Part shown: one piece after another, positions 22,801 to 34,971 of the stretch
Position numbering within the stretch: position 1 is the first letter of the stretch
How the letters are laid out: each line of letters begins with the position of its first letter
Source of the DNA: Dichetophora obliterata
Lineage: Eukaryota > Arthropoda > Insecta > Diptera > Sciomyzidae
DNA length: 64,000 nt
Assembly: GCA_963920525.1 (NCBI GenBank)
Contig: OY986438.1
Span: forward strand, 215,202,896-215,266,895
Direction of reading: 5' to 3'
Notes under the pieces: model-generated
Told to the model about the DNA's origin: nothing
What the model saw: only the letters and a program-made list of their open reading frames with translations
The model's database searches: none
Position numbers and translations under genes: made by a program

Positions 22801-25264
22801 CTTCTTTGCTTTTGTTAGCGCATATTTTCGTTTTTTATTTTTTTTTTCATTTTGTGTTGGACGCTTTGGTTTGGGTGCGGTTTATAGTATCAGTCACTCA
22901 GCCATTTAATTTTCCTCTAATGAACACATTATAAGTCGTTCGGAATATTAGAAAATTAGAAGGAAATCAAGAGATAACTTGGCTTTCTTGTGTTGGTTGG
23001 TGGCTAGGCTAAAGTGTGGGGAAAACGCAATTCATCGAATGTTTGTTTGGCTTTTTTGATTAATTTTTTGTTCGTGCCAGATACGCTTCTATTCCTATTT
23101 CTGCTTGCATTGTTTGGTACAATATTTCATTCGGATTCGACAAGTAAAACATTTTATGATGATGTCATGGCGAAAATAGGTCGTGCCGTCGTCGGCTCAG
23201 ATGTTGAATGTATTTAGTTTTGGGACTGTTCGCTTTGGCCAACATGTGTAGAATTTACCTGTCTTGATGTTTGTGGTTTACTTACTTTCGGTAAAACAGT
23301 AAAACTTTTCACTTGTCTTAAAAATCTTTTTACTTTGTTGCACACCTACAAACACATACACCTGGATGAAATGTCATCTTAGTTTCTTAGACGTTGACAT
23401 TTTCATCACATTAAAACAAACAGCCTCCTGCTGCTTTCCTTCTTCTGTTTGTCTTTTGCGAAGACTTTCGATATTTACCCAAAAGTAGAAAAACAAAAAC
23501 TTCCGGTGTTGCCCAACTGCGTTGAGCGTTAGGTAAATGTTCCCTGCTCTGTTCTGGATCAGCAGTGCAACACGTAATAACCATAAACTAACGCCATCAA
23601 GGACAAACTCTTCTGGTTGCCTGCTTCCTTGTTTGCTTGCTTGCTTTTTTGTTGGCTGCTTGTTGATGTAGCTGCTAATAACGGTGCTTTTGGTTGACAT
23701 TTTTGTGCCGTTATTCGTTTACTTAACAACACAAGTTCGTTTGTCTTTTGCCTTCACTTTGCTGCTTGTCAACTGAGTTTATCATTAGGAAGCTTAGAAA
23801 TTCAAGGATTTAAATTGTTTGTTTGTTGCGAATCCTTTGACGTTGACTTTGACGTTGATACTGCTCAGAGAAGTGCTGCCGTTTTTGGCGGCGCGTTAGT
23901 AAAAATGACAGCAGCCAGCTCATGACATAACCTTCAAGAGGTGTATTTTGTTGTTGTTGTTGTTGTTGTTTTTTGTTTCCAACAGTGCTGCCACGTTGAA
24001 ACTCATTTGCGTCAAGCAACCTGTTAGATCAAAACTTATTTGTTGTGTTTGCCAAGACAGTTACCGTTACTGTTGATGTTGTTTTCCTTCTTGTTGCTTT
24101 TCTTTCCACTTTGCCACTTTGATTTCAGCTCTACTGGAATATTCTTTGGTGCTAGATAGAGCTATATAAAATTTGCTAAATTTTTTTTCTGTTTCCATTT
24201 TTGAAATGATTATTCAATGAATTCGATAGATGAAAACATTCAGACATCACAATCAGAATAAGATACCATAAAATTTTTTGTTTGCTTTTTCCCTGAATAC
24301 GTTTGTTGCTATCAACGTCATTTTCGCTATCATCTTCATGGCTAGGAGCTCGTCAGGTGCGCTTCCAAGAGCAAAAAAATTCAACAAGCAGAATCATCAT
24401 CAGCAACAATATCAACCCTTTTTCGTTTTTTGTTTATTGTTTTTCCATCCCTCTTTCATCAGATGCTGTGTTGTTGGCGTTTTTAACAGGTTTTGCTTTA
24501 TACCTCATACGTTGTTCTTAAAATAAACAAAAACAAACAATAACGAGTGCAAAATACTTTGTGACTGAAAAATGTCACTTCTTGTCGCAGGCGACAGGTA
24601 TGTGATTAAGGTCGACAGTTGCTGATGTTCAGCTTCTGTCATACTTTAATGTTGCCGGCGAAGTACATTACCACCACAAACGCCCCCTCCACCATAATCC
24701 CCAATTTTCCAGTACAGCTACAGCGAATGCTTGATATTTGACAAGAGGAGATGGGGGCTGACGGAGATGGAAAAAATGAAAAGTATGAATTGTAACTAAA
24801 TTATAAGCTCAACCAGTTGATGTGTTCTTCTCATGTTATATTCATACAGCTCACCACCTCCGGCACACCACCTCTGGCTGCTCTTCGTCAGGAATGATGT
24901 CTATTAAATGTGTTGTCAATTTGACTTAGGTAGCCTCGTTGTTATTCCTCTTCCTGTTCGGAAACATAGCCATTCTTTTATTTTTATTTAAATTTTAAAT
25001 ATGAAAGTGCTTGTGTTGATTTGGGCTAAATTCCAGATTTTCATTGAAGATGCTTGTGGAAGAGTATATCGAGACACTGCAACATTATCATTGCTTGTAG
25101 CTCGAGGCCTGACGTCATTTATCTTTCAGTGAATGAACGTTGTTTTCTAACTCCAATAACAAATTCTTAGCTTTTGATTACACTAGTTATCTAAATCGGG
25201 AAATTTCTCTACCCACCGTATCTCTCTATGATTTTCTCATAGACTTTGACCCACTAAACACGAA
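19886..25264. other. Anonymous DNA, longest featureless run of the left half
   Basis: No gene or element supported. It contains TTG/GTT tracts (23948-23970), a TCG run near 22681 and a small hairpin (AACCCCTC...GAGGGGTT, about 21425-21460). Scattered open frames on both strands follow base composition and have no readable domain. It could be intronic or intergenic host DNA. Confidence 0.5.
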
Positions 25265-25772
25265 AATTATAAATTAAAATGTTTGAATAGTAGCATTTTT
25301 GAGATATAAATTTAAAATTTTTTTTTTAAATTTTCGGAGTTGTTACGACGTTTTGCCACTTTTTTTTAACAATTTTAACGTTTTGCCACAATTTGAGTTT
25401 AAATTGACCAATTTGACCAAAAAAGCACATAACGTAAAGGTAACTAAGGCTTATACAATTAATTATTACAAAGTTTTGAGTTCATCCCAGTAGTTCAGAT
25501 ACAAGCGATGGTTATAAGTAAAAAAAAGGATTTTTTTTGGCAAAAATTGGTATCAAAATTCACATATCGTCCTAGGAAGAATTTAATTTTTTTGCATTCA
25601 TTTTAAATTTTTACAAAAAAAAGCATGCTACGTTTGATTAAAATCCATACTAAAATTGCAAAGTTATAAATTTTTTAGTGGAAGACATAAATTCAGCTTT
25701 TTGACAATTTAAACGTCTTTTATTGATTTTTCCAAATCAGTTGAAATTCAGCATTTGATATTAATTTTAAAT

Positions 25773-25800
25773 TTATTCATTCATTCATTTCATTTATTTG
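25773..25800 (-). repeat. (AATG/AAAT)n tail, probable LINE 3' end
   Basis: On the minus strand this reads CAAATAAATGAAATGAATGA and more repeats. Such simple tails end non-LTR insertions of the kind seen at 14871. The adjoining 25801-25920 may be its 3' UTR. Confidence 0.45.
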
Positions 25801-26029
25801 GTATACTGATGAGTTACAATCTCAGACTATTTTTTCCTATCTTGCAAAGTACTTAAAAATAATAGATAAATAAACTAGTTAAAAAGAATAAATTTAGAAT
25901 ATTTAAAAAGCTCTTGCTTTTTGCTACTTGCATATTGTTAGCATACTCTCTCTCATTTGGTCCTATGAAAGCTTTCTTCTAACATACGATTACAAATTTT
26001 TTAAATCTGAAAACATTTTGACTCCTTCT

Positions 26030-26203
26030 CTATCTTTTGTAGCTTTCGTGGTTTGTTTCTCGTATAAGGGATCAAACGCAATCGCCCATAATGGCTGTAT
26101 CCCAGAAGCTGCTATACCGTCGCTCCATGCCCTTCATTTGTTGGTGAAAACGTTCTCCGTGCTCATCACCCACGTCGCCCAAACTGTCCGGAAAAAAATC
26201 CAA
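26030..26203 (-). pseudogene. Remnant of a gene with an EHGERFHQ block inside the foldback element
   Basis: Minus-strand reading from 26203 gives LDFFPDSLGDVGDEHGERFH, then QQMKGMERRYSSFWDTAIMG and DCV, a stop, then SLIRETNHESYKR and a second stop. This matches from memory a conserved block (FP-N-G---EE(Q/H)GERFHQDI--ME-RY-G-W---M--DYCW-L-RD) found in many-copy arthropod predicted proteins. I cannot name the protein or its reaction. About 57 codons are readable. Upstream (to about 26450) the minus strand has only broken frames. Its position between matching inverted arms suggests that it is a leftover of the gene once carried by the parent element. No catalytic residues can be assigned. Confidence 0.55.
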
Positions 26204-26800
26204 TCCCAGTAGAAAAACTAATAACTTTTTGAATGTCACTTTTCTTTGTAATGTTTAGTATAAGACAAAACTTCCACGAATTTATTTGTTCTAATTCATT
26301 TTGTTAAAATAATTTTTATTGCATTGTGAGTTTTGGGAAATACAAAATCCAGTCACTACATATCTGGGAAAACACTTTATTGAAACAATGCTCAATCATT
26401 CGTCGGCTAAAAAATATGTTCGAAATCTCGGCAAACTTCATTCATGTACCAAAAGTCAGATGAAACGTTTAAATTGTCAAAGAGTTGACAATTTAATCTT
26501 CCACTAAAAAATCCACTTCCTTTCACTTTGACCCCGATTTTGGCAAAAATTCGTATTTTTTATTTATAAACATAGCTTGCATCAGAACTACTGAGTCAAT
26601 CTCAAAACTTTTTAATAATAAATTGTTTAAAGTTTAGTTACCTTTACGTTAAGTGTTTGGTCAAATCGGTTAATTGAAACTCGAATATGTCGAGTTAGGA
26701 AAACGTCTGAAAAGCTCCGAAAATTTAAAGAAAAATTTAAAAAATTTTTAATTCGAAAACGCAGAGTTATTTTTTGGATAATCAATTTAATCGAAAAGAA

Positions 26801-27664
26801 TACGATAATGTTTGATGTAAGTTCTGAAGCTCATGTTAGGCGTAGTCTTTGTTTCTATCTAACTAGGTTTATTAAAATCATTCCATTTCATTACCCAGGG
26901 TTTTTAGGGGTTGCTTATTACTAGTGTCCGACCGGAACCGGAATTTTGGCCGAAACTGAAACCGAATATTCGGCTATTTAATTATACTATGCCGAAACCG
27001 AAACTGGTTAGTAATATGAAAATTGAAGTTTTTACAAATTATATTTTTTTAATAAAATTACAAAAAAGTACTTTCATACACATAAGAAAAATAATGTAAT
27101 ATAAAAAAGTATTATTGGAATATTGAAGTTTAAAATAATTAATTTAAGTATACTATAATAAAAACTGAGATAATTTTTTATATTATTTTATATTACAAAA
27201 GTATTGCATACTTTATGTCTTCCGTACACACTCAAAATAGTATGCACCTACAATATACATTTTTATATAACTACAAAACAATGCATTATTTTTTTTAAAA
27301 GGTTTAGTATTATAAAAATAGAAATATTTCGTTTTCTTTTCCTTTATTCCACACACAAAGAATTCGTTCGGAAGTTTAATTATCATTTTTTGCCTTTAGT
27401 ACCTATAAAACTTTAATATTAATTGCAATAAAGATGATATAATTGAAAATGATAGTATAGAACGCATAAAATTAACCAAAATGTGTTCCGCTAACACGAT
27501 AAATCAAATTACAGACGAATTCATAATTTTAAACTGACTTCAAAAGGTTGTCAAGTTGGTTGGTCTTTTTTTTAATATGTTTGTACATCGATAACTCCTA
27601 AAGTACTTGCCCGATTGCCACAATTCAGATTATTAAAAAAAAAAATAAACTGGCCATTTCAGAC
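26801..27664. other. Anonymous DNA with CCGAAAC-rich patch
   Basis: Around 26930-27010 the words CCGAAACTGAAACCGAATAT and CCGAAACCGAAACTGG form a small degenerate repeat. The remainder is very AT-rich with nothing supportable. Confidence 0.4.
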
Positions 27665-27979
27665 CTTGGAAGGACTTTGACCTAGCTTCTATTGATCAAT
27701 TGTGTTGTGCGTGTTATTATTAAATGTTTGATCACAAATGATCGAGAACGGACCTACGTGTTTTATGCCGACTCCGAACGGCTTATGTTCTCAAGAAGCT
27801 TTACATGGCAATTTTTACTCTCTGAGGTTTGCCATTGTCTGCAGAGAGGTGACGACCGAACAGAAAAATTTATTCAATTGAAAAAATACTACCTGTCTGA
27901 GCTGGAATTGAACCCGGTCTGCCGCGGTTCTTTTAGCTTAGGGGCCACGCACTCTACCCACTAGGCTACGGCCGCCACT
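27665..27979 (-). mobile_element. tRNA-derived SINE, copy B (best preserved)
   Basis: Transcribed right to left from 27979. The A box TAGCCTAGTGGG lies at 27957-27968 and the B box GGGTTCAATTCC at 27904-27915, with the spacing of an internal RNA polymerase III promoter. The head around them folds like a tRNA (GTGGGTAGAGTGC, AACCGCGG). The tRNA-unrelated body contains CTCAGAGAGTAAAAATTGCC and CCGTTCGGAGTCGGC, a phrase I associate with common fly repeats. It ends in a T-rich tract near 27640. Copies A, C and D share the head; A shares nearly the whole body. Confidence 0.87.
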
Positions 27980-30738
27980 TAGATTCAGATTATTTAACTT
28001 CACTTAAAACTCCCAAAATGCATTTTGACACATAAGATGATATATTTTTCATGTTTCAAGAGCTCAAGAAAGAGAGTGGATTGTAGCAATTTCGACGTTA
28101 ATGTGGTAAAGAAAAAAGGGAAAGAATATTGATAAATTTGCATTAATTTATAATTATTATTGATTTTAATAAATTTTTTATAAAAATTTACATTCCAAAA
28201 AGTTCTAATTAAATCAAAATATGAATATAAAAAACCCAATTAAAGAGAATAAAAAATTTACTTTTAATATCGAGGAATGTGATTAGTTTTAGAATACTAA
28301 ATTAATTTAAGTTAATAAATAATTTATAAATTAAGAATGTTTGGTTTTTGTTAAGTTTTTTGACAAATAAATGGACCCTCTTTATTGAAAAATTGTATTA
28401 TTTTTGCCTAATGAAACATATTTTTTATATTCTTTTCTTATCAAAGTAAATAAGATTCGAAATAATCGAAAAGTTTTTTATTGCCAAAATATGCATTAAA
28501 AATGGTGATCTGTTGATTCCAAAACAATATTTAAAAAATTTATGTATATTATTTTATAACTCTAAAAAACAAAATGAGTTTTTTATTTATATTTGAACCA
28601 AATGACAAAAAATTTAAGAAATCGCTACATCAACTCTTTTGTAAACTGCTGTTGTTTCTGCAGTATATCGGCTTTCATAAGCTTATACGCAAAACTTCTG
28701 TTTAATCAAAACAGAATTCTTTGTGCATTTTGCCTTTCAAAGCAATGTTTTTTCTACTATTTTGCAATAAGCATATAAAATATAAAAATAAGTATACAAA
28801 AATTTATTCGTAGACTGGTTAAAATTTATTTTCAAAATATTTTTATGATTTGTTTAATTATTTTTAAGAAATTATAGTTTTTTGCTTATAAAAGCCTTGC
28901 TTGCAGCTTCAACCCAAAAACCACCCTCATGGGCCTCGAATACAATTATTCAAAATAATATTCCACTGAAATACTATTACTGAGCGATACTGAGGCCAGT
29001 AAATAAATGAACAACCTATATCAAATTTACATCTAAGTCCTTAACCTCTTGGCCATATATTAACCCGAAACACCCTTGCTAAAATGACCTGTTAATGGCA
29101 AACATGGAATGTTTGGTATGGCAATCACAGGATGATTCAGGTTAAAGCAGATGGAATTTCAATAAAGTAAAAATATTTATTTTAAGACTTCGTAAAATTT
29201 TAAAAGATCAACAATATACAATATTTTGTATAAAAACATAGGAACCTCTTTTATTGACCATTAAACTTAAATCATTTTAACAAGCATTCTTCCCACTGTC
29301 TATATATGTTTAATATATGGAATATTAAATATATAAGCAGGATTTGATTGCATGTTATGTGCTGAAAACCAATCGGCACAAATGGATCGTGCTGGATTGC
29401 TGCAAACATTCATGGGCGTGTATACGTTTAACATACTCGTCTCTACAAACCCTTGTTGCAGAAATTTTAGTGATATTTTTTACTATGTGTAACTATAAAA
29501 ACATTTCATAAAACAACAAAGACCAAAGCGCAAACATCAACCCTACAAATGGAAACAAGAACGGCATCTTAAACACACACTCATGCATCGAAGCATTAAA
29601 AAGTGCTGCCACCACTTTCACCAAATTGTTGTAATTTATGACTTATTTCTGCCCTTGCGAAATGTTTGTTGATGTGTCCACGCAACGGAAAAAAATCTAC
29701 CTCCAACTGCAATCCCGAATATCACTTCAGTTTGGCTGACTTTGGCGTACAAAATAAACTCTATACCCAAAAACACTGTTATATCCTTTGCCAACTCCTC
29801 CTCTTTGTCCAATTTGTGGGTTTTACGAGGCGTCAATTTCATATTTTCTCTATTTTGCTGATGTATTTATGTGCGTGTTTGTGTTGTAATATTCCATTAT
29901 TATGGTCCATTGCAAATACAATACACAAACAACAACACTACAGAGAGGGGTTTAGCTCTTTATTGTCCTTGGGGTTACTTATCAAGATGCCGTTGTTACA
30001 ACTTGTAACGTAATTGCAGTTAAGCATACTTTTAAATAAAAAACAAAAAAAAAACAAAACAACGCCAACTTTTGTGATAAAGTCATAAAACAAAAGTCAA
30101 ATAATGCCATGTTACAAGCAACAACAAGAACAATAGCACACATTCTTACATATACAAAAATACTGTCACATTGTTGTATTCCTTGATCGAGGTATCAAGG
30201 TAACAGGATAGAGCCAAACATTGTTGTTCTTATGTGAGTGATAAGCTGTAAATGTTTAAAGTGGTAACCAATATAAAACTAGTCAAGTTTTCGACACAAA
30301 CGTGATGTCAACTTTGCGAGTTTATTATGAATTGGACCTTTTAGGAGCACTTTTAATATTTATGATATTTGTTTTCTTATCTATCCCTTTCTCTTTCACA
30401 CTTTTTCTAACAAGATTTCCACATCTTAGTATATATTAGGTCTGTTTCTGTACCCGATTCAAGTAACTTTTTTTTTTTTTGATTCGCCCGGAGGTATGAA
30501 ATCTTCCAAAGATACGTATATACCCGTCCTATACGCATGCACGATTTACATTCTAGAATCTGCCCGAATCAGCCGGGACAGACAGAATGCACCTACGTAC
30601 TAAAATATACCCCCTATTGGCAGTTTGGATTTTCCACTAAAGCACATTAATTGGCTTTTCAGCGGAATTTAAAAATTGAATATATATAAAACGCGTATTG
30701 AAGTATACTTGATTCTATATAAATAAGCAACATCGAAT
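27980..30738. other. Anonymous AT-rich DNA
   Basis: No gene supported. Near 30441-30592 the words TCTGTTTCTGTACCCG and CGGGACAGACAGA face each other loosely, hinting at another small foldback, too diverged to call. Confidence 0.45.
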
Positions 30739-30741
30739 TTA

Positions 30742-30975
30742 GGCCCCTATTATGTACGTATTATGTATGCGATGGTATGCGATGTTGACTCGCTTCAACT
30801 ACATTTTTTTCATATAACGTATTGCATATACTTTAATTGAACCATGTAGTTTGCTACCATCTATTAAGAATTTTCAAACGACGTAGTTCAACTGAAATGT
30901 ATGTAATAAGTTATACGAAAAAAAATTAGTTGAATCTAGTCAACTTAAGTTGAGTTGTAATACATAATAGGGGCC
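30742..30975. mobile_element. MITE with TTA target duplication (PIF/Harbinger-type)
   Basis: The left end GGCCCCTATTATGTA and the right end TACATAATAGGGGCC are perfect inverted repeats of 15 bases. Both are flanked by TTA (30739-30741, 30976-30978), the 3-bp duplication typical of PIF/Harbinger. The length is 234 bp. The interior repeats GTTGA/AACTAC-like words as further imperfect inverted arms. Confidence 0.82.
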
Positions 30976-30978
30976 TTA

Positions 30979-31400
30979 ATAATAGTAATTATCAATTTAA
31001 GGTACCCGAAAAACAATCCAAAACACTAAACTCATTTTAACTGGTTTGCGGCCATTGTCCAACCCAAGGACCTACGTGGAAATGAGATAAATCTCATCGC
31101 CAAATCAAAATCCCAATTAGTTGGATATGCATTTGGGCCAACGCAGGCATAAACTTGTGTGGAAAAGAGATATACTCTGGTACACCAATCCAGGCGATAG
31201 TGTGAGTTCAGTCTAATTTCAAATCAGGAAACCACGTGAGCACGTAAATCACAATTCGATTTAAAATTAAAATATTGAATAACTAAAAAGCAAGTTCTGA
31301 AAAACGATTCATATTTGAAGAAGAAACAGAACAATCTCAATTACCGATATTACATTGTTATAAAACTGCGTTAGGTATAATAGGATGAAGTTAAATTGAT
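30979..31400. other. Anonymous DNA / possible LINE 3' UTR
   Basis: The last ~80 bases may be the 3' UTR of the minus-strand RT pseudogene that ends at 31401. The stretch 31040-31240 is less AT-rich than its surroundings but shows no motif that I recognise. Confidence 0.35.
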
Positions 31401-32475
31401 TTAATTATTTAAATGTAATATAATTTTCCGTTTTAAGACGTGTACCGAATCAGAAAAATTAATCAAGTTGAAGTTATCATTGTAATCACTGCACATACAT
31501 CGTAAAGGTTCATGAAGAGCGTAATTAGAACTGCACTGACTCAACTTGAAAAACAGAAAATGTCTAGTTCCTCTCCTTGGGATGTTAAAATTTAGAGCTG
31601 AGATGAGATATTCCGAATTAATCTCGCCACGAAGTAATTTATACAGAAACATGACATTAATCATTATTCTTCTGCTTCTTAGGGAAGGTAGTAAAATAAT
31701 TTTAAGGCGTATTTCATACGATGGAAGCATAATATTGGGGTATTTGTCGCCAACGACTTTGACGTAAAGCAAAAAGTAAAAACTGTTTTTGAACGGATTC
31801 TATGGCGTCGATGTAGACATTATATTGTGGGTTCCATACAACTGATGCATATTCAAGAATTGGCCTTACGAGAGAGGTATATAATAATTTAGTAGTAAAG
31901 GGATCACTGAATTCTTTAGCCCATCTTTTAATGAAACCAAGGACTCCTCTTACCTTATTTATCACCATATTAACGTGGAGATTGAAGCGAAGTTTTGAAT
32001 CCATAATAACACCAAGATCGAGAAAACTGGAAACTATTTATAAGTTAGTGTTATTTATAGTGTAATTTATGTTACTAGCAGATCTTCGCGAGAATGTCAT
32101 TTGCTTACATTTTTTTAAGTTGAGATTTAATATATTTAAGCTACACTAGTCCACAAGTCTATTTAGATCAGATTGTAAAAGATGTCATTCTGCGGGTGAT
32201 TTGTAACAAAGAAAAAGTTTCACGTCGTCAGCGTACATTAAGACGTTACAGTGTTTTATTACCAAAGGAAGATCATTAATGAATAGTAAAAACAAAACCG
32301 GTCCAAGCTGACTGCCCTGAGGAACGCCAGAAGTGACCGAAATACTTTTTGAAAGAGAATTCTTATATAAAACCTTTTGAGTACGTCTAGATAAATACGA
32401 ATTTATCCAATTTAATAATAAAGTAAAACCATTGAAAGGAAAACCATGACTTGAAAGCGTTATTTTATTTTAACA
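31401..32475 (-). pseudogene. Non-LTR reverse transcriptase pseudogene, 5'-truncated
   Basis: Minus-strand reading starts near 32475 with ITLSSHGFPFNGFTLLLNWI and goes on through SVTSGVPQGSQLGPVLFLLF, VLMYADDVKLFL, LNLKKCKQMTFSRR, LGVIMDSKLRFNLH and IKRWAKEF to LEYASVVWNPQYNV. A frameshift near 31765 leads to the C-terminal 120 residues ending HVLKRKIILHLNN. Internal stops fall at PAE*HL, VD*CSL and NL*IVS; the first two sit where a Trp codon is expected (TGG to TGA or TAG). Endonuclease and the RT N-terminus are absent. It belongs to the same broad group as the 8959-11900 protein (both share MDSKL-FN-H and KRWAKEF) but is a different family. Confidence 0.88.
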
Positions 32476-33330
32476 TGCAAAAGGTCACTCTCTAGTCTAT
32501 TACAATAACTTGAAGTTAGTACGGGAACAGACCTATTACAACACCATCCCCTGTTTCCTGAATATTTTTAAAGAAATACGTAGATATATTCATGGACGTC
32601 CGCAGGGGAGCAAGTGAAATTTTTTTAAATATCTTCATATTAAATCATAAAAAATTAAATGTTAATCAAAATTAACGGCAGAGTCAAAAAACTTTCTAAA
32701 TTTTAATTGTAATTGTAAGTTGCGCTCAAAATTAGGGATTTTAGAACTTTTTTAATAAAAACGTCGTTTTTACTTGTACGAGTGTAAAATTTAGCAGGAA
32801 CATTTATTTTAATAAGGTGCATCAATAATCAATCAAAAAGTCGACTATGAATTTATGAATTTACAACCGCAGAAAAAATGTCATGAAAAAATCAAATTTT
32901 ACAGGAGAAGCAATTTTCAAGTTTTGTCTGCATAAGCAATTCATGTAAACTCGATTTTTGTGATGGATATAACTTAAAAACGGTTAAGCTTAGAGATCTG
33001 AAATTTTGGGAGTAGATGGGTTTGTTATAGCACTATCGTTAGTCATTAAAAAGTGAATTTCGGATTTCGTGTAGGTTACACTTCTTTTGCGGTTATGGCT
33101 CGATATGTTCATTATATATGTTAATATATTTTAAAGAGAACTCAAAAATACTTCATTTAAGGTATATTTATAAATAAAGCTGAGCTAAACCATGCATGTA
33201 TTTTTAAATAGTATGTTGTACCCGCCGCTGTGATAAGTTACGATACCTTTTCATTTACCCATATTTCACAGGCACTTTTTAATACGTATTCTTACACTCA
33301 AAAAATTTTGTGTGTAAATGTTACTAATAA
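32476..33330. other. Anonymous AT-rich DNA
   Basis: Nothing supportable on either strand. Confidence 0.45.
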
Positions 33331-33333
33331 TTG

Positions 33334-33391
33334 CGTCCATTCTACGAATTTTATTCGTAGTTTTCAGTCACGAATAGGATTCGTAGATTGG
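33334..33391. repeat. Small hairpin
   Basis: CGTCCATTCTACGAAT and ATTCGTAGATTGGACG form a 16-base stem with one mismatch around a 26-base loop that itself repeats the word ATTCGTAG. Possibly part of a foldback element whose limits are not visible. Confidence 0.55.
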
Positions 33392-33496
33392 ACGTAGTTT
33401 GGTACATATTACAGATATTTTATTCGTATTCGTACAAAAACAAATGTATATTGTACGAATACATTTGTTACATTTATTAATGACGAAAAACAAATC

Positions 33497-33573
33497 ACTC
33501 TATCTGAACTGGGGTTTGAACCACGTCTTTTTAGCTTATGGACCACGTACTCTTTCAGCAGACAACGGTCACC
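33497..33573 (-). mobile_element. tRNA-derived SINE, copy D (head only)
   Basis: Minus-strand words GTACGTGGTCCATAAGCTAA, then AAAGACGTGGTTCAAACCCC and AGTTCAGAT, match the head of copy B. The B box (GGTTCAAACCCC) is good and the A box is degraded. The body is absent, so this is a truncated or decayed copy. Confidence 0.65.
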
Positions 33574-34971
33574 TTGCAATCATAAAATATATTTGGTAAT
33601 TGCTCAACAAACCAGGCTGAAAGATTTCGGTTGCAAAAATTTTAAACTCAACTAAACGTTGCCATTAGTAAATACTACGAATGTAATAGAAGAAAGTACG
33701 AAGTTATTCGTACGAGAAATTGAAGAATGATAAGGAATGATATCCCTATTAGTCGAAGATCATTCTTCGAAGCAACAGATGGTAAGGGGCCTTTAAACCA
33801 ATAACGAATATAAACTTGGGCGATAAGCAAATTTATGTTTTCAAGTAATTAAACACAAGAAGAAAACAAAGTAAAATAAATTTAAAAAACTAAATTTTTT
33901 CCGAAAAGTTGGCTTAAAAATATCGTTTTTCTGTCATAAAGATAATCCGATTTGGATAATTTTTTACTTTTTCGTAAACTTAATAAGATTGCTAACAATC
34001 TTGCAGCATTTAAATTTGCAAAGCTTCTTATTCAAAAGCGTAAAAAATTAGGTAATTCTTAATAAAATAAGCTAATTTTAAATCAAGCACTAATTTTTTA
34101 AAAAATCTGATGGCAAATTATTGTTAAGAAATCGCTTTTACATTAGAATATCTTATGGTCAAAAGTTTTCACTTGACTAAAATTTAAATAGGAAACTCGA
34201 TTTGAAACATTTGTTTTATACTTCTTCAAATTCACGTTTTTTGACGCGCGTCCACCTATTTTGAGAAAGTTCTGGATTTTTTCGCGTCACTTGCTTATAT
34301 TCTCTATCATCTAGGATTCTGAATCAAGCCTTGCAGGGAGGTTCTGGAATATGTTTGGAAAATGAATGGAGCCCAAAACTCATCTATACATGTACCTCTT
34401 TATATATTTATTCATACGTTTTGAATTAAAATAAAAATATATTTTTTTAATAATTCATATAATAGGTTCATTTCCAAACTCGATTTTAGTAACTTGCATG
34501 CTGCTAGAACTGATGCATTTTGAAAAAATAAATAAGCCAGTTGATGTCCATGCGGGGAACATTTCAAAAATAGCGACAACTCCAATTCTTAATTTTTGCG
34601 GATTATATGGATTTTTACCTCCTAAATCTGAATCTGATAAATTTTAGGCTACTCGCGATTGGTTTATGAGTTTTAGGCTTCCAAAACTGGAAAAAATGGT
34701 CTAAAAATCTTGCTGGTTTTATTCATATTTAAAAAAAATATTCGGATAAGATAAAAACTTGGGGGGCTCAATAGCAACTAATACGATTTTTTTAAGGATA
34801 AAGGAGACCTCACATTATTTTATTTACAAAATTACTAAGAATATTTGTTGAGAAATAAGTTTTTTAAATTACATGAAAAAAAATTATATATAAGCTTTTT
34901 CAAAATGACCTTATTATTTATTATGTTGATTTTATATGATTTATTTTAAAATTCTAAATGTTTAATAGTTC
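33574..34971. other. Anonymous AT-rich DNA
   Basis: No supported feature. A GGGGCCTTTAA word at 33786 resembles the end of the TTA-flanked MITE (30742-30975) but has no partner. Confidence 0.45.

Larger units (their letters stand above)
25290..26800. mobile_element. Long-inverted-repeat (foldback) DNA element
   Basis: The left arm (25290-25740) and the reverse complement of the right arm (26450-26800) align along their length. Shared words in the same order include TTTAAATTTTCGGAG, GACGTTTT, TTTGACCAAA, AACGTAAAGGTAACTAA, AAGTTTTGAG, TTTTTTAGTGGAAGA and TTTGACAATTTAAACGT. The right arm lacks about 100 bases present in the left. Between the arms is a ~700-bp interior with a short LINE tail (25773-25800) and the coding remnant at 26030-26203. 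The outer limits are fuzzy, so no target duplication is called. Confidence 0.82.

Noticed and set aside
23810..24019. Poly-glutamine frame on the minus strand
   Set aside because: Produced by the GTT/TTG microsatellite at 23948-23970. The surrounding residues show no domain.
27890..27979. A functional tRNA gene
   Set aside because: The tRNA-like head is part of a longer SINE repeated at three other places in the window.
29666..30013. 115-codon open frame with hydrophobic stretches
   Set aside because: No domain, no start context of note, and AT/CAA-rich composition. Frames this long occur by chance in 64 kb.
30441..30592. Possible foldback with TCTGTTTCTGTACCCG facing CGGGACAGACAGA
   Set aside because: Pairing is broken by several mismatches and offsets. 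It cannot be distinguished from chance by eye.
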